Shown here one piece after another: positions 60,944 to 64,000 of a stretch of DNA of 64,000 nucleotides (position 1 is the first letter of the stretch; each line of letters starts with the position of its first letter). The position numbers and the translations under genes are program-made. The notes under the pieces are model-generated. The model was given only the letters and a program-made list of their open reading frames with translations, did no database searches and had not been told where the DNA came from. Source of the DNA: Acetobacterium sp965140355 (lineage in GTDB: Bacteria; Bacillota; Clostridia; Eubacteriales; Eubacteriaceae); contig OZ223195.1 in NCBI GenBank assembly GCA_965140355.1, positions 124,001 through 188,000 on the forward strand. The letters are read 5' to 3'.

Positions 60944-63247
60944 TTATGTTTTAGGTAATTTGATATATTGAATCAACGCGTTTACCACTTTAGGGTCAAA
61001 CTTTATTCCTGATAATTTTTTCATTTCTTTAATTGCCTGGCTTGGTGTTTTTTCGATCCCACTGGTGGGGTTTATCATAATATCATAAGCTTCGGCTACT
61101 GCTATAATTCGTGCTAATAAAGGGATTTCTTCACCCTTTAAACCTTTTGGATAACCAAGTCCATCCCAACGTTCGTGATGGGCAAAAACGGGTGCGGCTA
61201 AATCAAGTGTTTCATCAAACATATTTAATAATCGATAACCAATGACTGTATGTTTTTGAATAAGTTCTTCTTCATCCTCAAATAATACCCGGTCTTGATT
61301 AAGAATTGCATCATTAAAAGTAACTTTTCCAATATCGTGAAGAAAGCCTGCGTCTTCTAGTCGTTTAATATTTGCTTGAGAGAGATTCATCATTTGCCCA
61401 ATCCCTCGACACAACATACTGACACTGTAAGAATGTTCTTTTTCCCAGTAACTTCGTTCATGAAGCGTCGCGATAATACTCTCAATCAGGCCTGAATTGA
61501 TGGCTTTTCGATTGACGGTTTTTTCGTGATACATGTCATCTTCGGCAGTTTTAAAAATTTCGATGATATTATGTTTGTGAAGTTTTTTTGTAGCACAGCC
61601 CATCGAAATGCTGCCTTTTAATGCGACGATTATTTCGTTGGAGAAATCGTTTTTAACTTGTTCCATAAAATAAGTTGCTTCATCTTTGGTTGTCTTTTTA
61701 AGTAAAATAACAAATTCATCTCCGCCAATTCTAGCAATGATATCGTTTTTGCGAAATACGTTATTCATTATTTCAGCAATTTTGATAAGTAGTGCATCCC
61801 CAACAGTATGTCCAAAAATATCATTTGTCAGCTTTAAACCATTTACATCTCCAAAAATAATCGAAATAGGTAAATTTTCCTCTTTATCTAGACTTTTTAA
61901 CATTTCTTCGAAATACATTCGGTTGTAAAGTCCAGTGAGTTTATCGTGATAACTTAAAAATTCAAGTTCAGCATTTGTTTTTTCAAGTTCTTCAGTCCGT
62001 TCCTCCACCTTCGATTCCAGTTGATTAACTAAACTATCAATCGTATTGGCCATCGCATTAAAGGCTTTGGATATTCTCCCGATTTCATCATTTCTGACAA
62101 TATCGGCGCGAATGGATAAATTTCCATTTGAAAAGTATTCAGTCGTTTTAATAAGATTATTTACTGGTTTGAAAGCGCTATTTATCAATGCATAGAATAC
62201 TAATCCTGAAAAAAGCAATGCTAACAAAGTCAAGCCAAATGTTAATTGAATATTATTAATAATTCCAGAGGTGAAAGTGCTCTCTGGAATTGCAGTTATA
62301 ACGAGCCAGTCCAGACCAGGTTGTTGATAGTCGGTGATATTTACCATAACTTTATCACGATCATTGTAGAGCTGATAACTGGTTTGTCCTGTACGGAGAT
62401 AATCCTCATAGGCTTTAAACATTGTAGAATTGTTGATTTCTTTAATATTAGTGCGTTCAATCTTGCCGTCATCTAAGGTTTTAAAATTATCTTGTTTAAA
62501 CGAATTAGCAACTAAAAGACCGGTATTTTTTTCTACGATTAAAGCAGAGGATTTTTTGAGACTAACATTTTCTTCAAGAAAATCATTGATTTGAGTTAAA
62601 GTTAAATGGGTTCCCATAACCCCTAACAGCACATCGTCTTTGTTATAAATTGGATAAGCCGCTGAAATCGTAAGATCGTCTAAAACAAAATGCCTGTAAA
62701 TATTGGAAAAAATTGCAGTTTTATTTTCTTTGGCAGTCTTATACCAAGTTCTTGTCCGTGGATCAAATTGTCCAGCCATAACCATTAAATTTGCGGCCGT
62801 TAGATCAGAAGTTATCGAATAATACCATGAATTATTATTAGTTTCGGCATTACGATGCATAATTTGGATTGTACCGTTATCAGCTCGTCGAGCGCCGTAA
62901 TAATCGCCATTTTCCATGCCATAACTAAAACTGTATACATCTGAGCTATGACTTTTTAAGATATTTACAAAAAAAGCATCTCGAGCAGAGGAATTTGTAA
63001 AATCAATGATATTATATTCAATGAGACTGTGATTTAATTCATTTATGTGGAGAGGGAGATGCATAAATTCATCAACTTCGGTGACGATATCCTGGTTAGT
63101 ATTTTCTGCTGTCTCTATAAAGATATCATTTGCAGAAGATAACCATTTTGAAAAGACAAGATAACTAATTATTCCGACTGTAATGAACATTAATACAACG
63201 AACATTAAAATGAGATTAATTTTTATCGAGGCATTCTTTTCTTTCAT
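60944..63247 (-). CDS. membrane sensor with Cache, HAMP, GGDEF and HD-GYP domains
   Basis: A 767-residue signalling protein. TM1 (about 10-32) and TM2 (about 335-356) flank an extracytoplasmic dCache sensor domain. HAMP (NNLIKTTEYFSNGNLSIRADIVRNDEIGRI) and a short coiled coil follow. The GGDEF domain has an intact RIGGDEF active site and an RKND inhibitory site five residues before it, so it can make c-di-GMP. The HD-GYP domain has HDIGKVTF and HHERWDGLGYPKGLKG, the hallmarks of an active c-di-GMP phosphodiesterase. One protein thus can make and break c-di-GMP; which dominates cannot be told. The Cache ligand is unknown. Confidence 0.92.
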   Translation of the reverse strand: MKEKNASIKINLILMFVVLMFITVGIISYLVFSKWLSSANDIFIETAENTNQDIVTEVDEFMHLPLHINELNHSLIEYNIIDFTNSSARDAFFVNILKSHSSDVYSFSYGMENGDYYGARRADNGTIQIMHRNAETNNNSWYYSITSDLTAANLMVMAGQFDPRTRTWYKTAKENKTAIFSNIYRHFVLDDLTISAAYPIYNKDDVLLGVMGTHLTLTQINDFLEENVSLKKSSALIVEKNTGLLVANSFKQDNFKTLDDGKIERTNIKEINNSTMFKAYEDYLRTGQTSYQLYNDRDKVMVNITDYQQPGLDWLVITAIPESTFTSGIINNIQLTFGLTLLALLFSGLVFYALINSAFKPVNNLIKTTEYFSNGNLSIRADIVRNDEIGRISKAFNAMANTIDSLVNQLESKVEERTEELEKTNAELEFLSYHDKLTGLYNRMYFEEMLKSLDKEENLPISIIFGDVNGLKLTNDIFGHTVGDALLIKIAEIMNNVFRKNDIIARIGGDEFVILLKKTTKDEATYFMEQVKNDFSNEIIVALKGSISMGCATKKLHKHNIIEIFKTAEDDMYHEKTVNRKAINSGLIESIIATLHERSYWEKEHSYSVSMLCRGIGQMMNLSQANIKRLEDAGFLHDIGKVTFNDAILNQDRVLFEDEEELIQKHTVIGYRLLNMFDETLDLAAPVFAHHERWDGLGYPKGLKGEEIPLLARIIAVAEAYDIMINPTSGIEKTPSQAIKEMKKLSGIKFDPKVVNALIQYIKLPKT

Positions 63248-63340
63248 AGCATCATCCTACTTTCGTTTCTTTAAAGGTTTTATGGATTGCTAATTGGTTT
63301 TTAAATTAGCAAAATTTAAAATTCATCCATCCATAGTTGT

Positions 63341-63703
63341 TTAATGATGATCTCCTGAACAGCCATCGGTGCCTTCAAAATTTCTAATGAGCGGTAAACT
63401 TCGTTTGTTCATTAACTCAAGAGCTTCTAATCCCGTATAACCAACACCTAGATAGCGCGTTATGCATGCATCTGCTAAAATATCAAAGGCTTCTTGACTA
63501 TGGAAATTTCCCGTTATTATTCCTTCACAGTTTAGATTAATTATTTCTTGGGCAACTGTTTTAGCTGATGCCAGTTCATTTTTTTTGATGAAATCAGAAC
63601 TCATGTCAGGCAGACTCACTACTAATAGATACTGGTAAGTATCATAATTATCGGAAACTTTCGATTCCAACGTGTTTCCATTTAAGGTTAAAGCAATTTT
63701 CAT
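63341..63703 (-). CDS. NifX/NifB-type dinitrogenase cofactor-family protein
   Basis: A 120-residue protein with the fold of the iron-molybdenum-cofactor-binding (NifX, NafY, NifB C-terminal) family: MKIALTLNGNTLESKVSDNY at the start and a characteristic CEGIITGNFHSQEAFDILAD. The C-terminal DGCSGDHH adds a Cys-His cluster suited for metal binding. No nitrogenase gene is near, and stand-alone members are common in anaerobes. It follows recO by 39 bases. Confidence 0.8.
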   Translation of the reverse strand: MKIALTLNGNTLESKVSDNYDTYQYLLVVSLPDMSSDFIKKNELASAKTVAQEIINLNCEGIITGNFHSQEAFDILADACITRYLGVGYTGLEALELMNKRSLPLIRNFEGTDGCSGDHH

Positions 63704-63742
63704 TTATTTCTCCGATCTTTATTTTTATTAACGAGTGTTTTT

Positions 63743-64000
63743 TCATCCTAACGGATTTAACATGGTTTTATAAAAAGTATACGCTTTTGAAGATTTACCG
63801 ATACTATGGCTGATAAAATGATTCAGCATATCATTTAATTTAAGGGCATCTGAGGTGAGTATTTCGCGTTCTTTTAATTCTTTAACGGGTAATCTTAAAA
63901 AATCATTTAATAATTCAAGCATTTCGGCGTTCAGATTATAAGTGTAACCTGAGGTTGCGGATCGACATGATTGGCATAAGACGCCATTGTTCTCAATACT
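63743..64000 (-). CDS. recO: DNA repair protein RecO (3' end only)
   Basis: The last 85 residues of a gene entering from the right edge. The frame reads SIENNGVLCQSCR at the edge, matching the CxxC zinc-binding motif of RecO, and continues as helices to NPLG and a stop at 63743-63745. RecO loads RecA with RecF and RecR. The start is outside the window. Confidence 0.8.
   Translation of the reverse strand, partial: SIENNGVLCQSCRSATSGYTYNLNAEMLELLNDFLRLPVKELKEREILTSDALKLNDMLNHFISHSIGKSSKAYTFYKTMLNPLG

Noticed and set aside
63341..63703. A nitrogen-fixation link for the NifX-like protein
   Set aside because: No nif genes are nearby, and stand-alone members of this family occur widely in anaerobes.

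Overview
The window looks like 64 kb of core chromosome from a low-GC, anaerobic, Gram-positive bacterium of the Clostridia. Supporting signs are Firmicutes-type gene strings (rimP-nusA-rnpM-infB-rbfA-nrnA-truB-ribF-rpsO-pnp-dut; dprA-topA-hslV-hslU; rpsB-tsf-pyrH-frr), a T-box leader, AGGAGG ribosome binding sites, SOS boxes of the GAAC-N4-GTTC type, RNase Y, a B12-dependent ribonucleotide reductase, and oxygen-sensitive ferredoxin-type enzymes (indolepyruvate:ferredoxin oxidoreductase, a QueG-like double 4Fe-4S protein). An acetogen or related Eubacteriales member (Acetobacterium-like) is a reasonable guess, but the sequence alone does not prove it. I see no prophage, transposon, CRISPR array or rRNA operon.

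Layout. Positions 1-7640 are read rightwards: the end of ktrB, ktrA, a TrmH-type RNA methyltransferase, a Phe-specific T-box and pheST, a divergent second DprA-like protein, and zapA. At about 7.65 kb the strand switches, and almost everything to the right end is read leftwards (one exception, a DUF4364 gene at 13.3 kb). From left to right these are lexA, a Xer-type tyrosine recombinase, der, a PDZ/radical-SAM protein, a QueG-like protein, valS, an MGDG-synthase-like glycosyltransferase, an unlisted 51-residue membrane protein, proB, nrdJ, plsY, a Cys-rich small protein, iorB, iorA, a phosphate butyryltransferase-type enzyme, citrate synthase, tRNA-Trp, purB, ymdB, rny, recA, cinA, pgsA, rimO, ftsK, dut, pnp, rpsO, ribF, truB, nrnA, rbfA, infB, rnpM, nusA, rimP, frr, pyrH, tsf, rpsB, hslU, hslV, topA, dprA, degV, a DivIVA-like coiled-coil protein, gloA, a Cache-GGDEF-HD-GYP signalling protein, a NifX-like protein and the 3' end of recO.

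How it fits together. Translation and RNA metabolism dominate (two aminoacyl-tRNA synthetases, S2, S15, EF-Ts, IF-2, RRF, NusA, RimP, RbfA, PNPase, RNase Y). The SOS pair lexA and recA each carry a recognisable LexA box. The ptb-iorA-iorB string suggests fermentation of aromatic or other 2-oxo acids through ferredoxin and acyl phosphate; no partner kinase is present here.

The most interesting non-coding signal is a 34-bp near-perfect inverted repeat (two 14-bp arms, 6-bp centre) directly upstream of the Xer-type recombinase, about 2 kb from the convergent strand switch. It resembles the architecture of single-recombinase XerS/difSL-type chromosome-dimer resolution sites, although it also overlaps the recombinase promoter and could be an operator.
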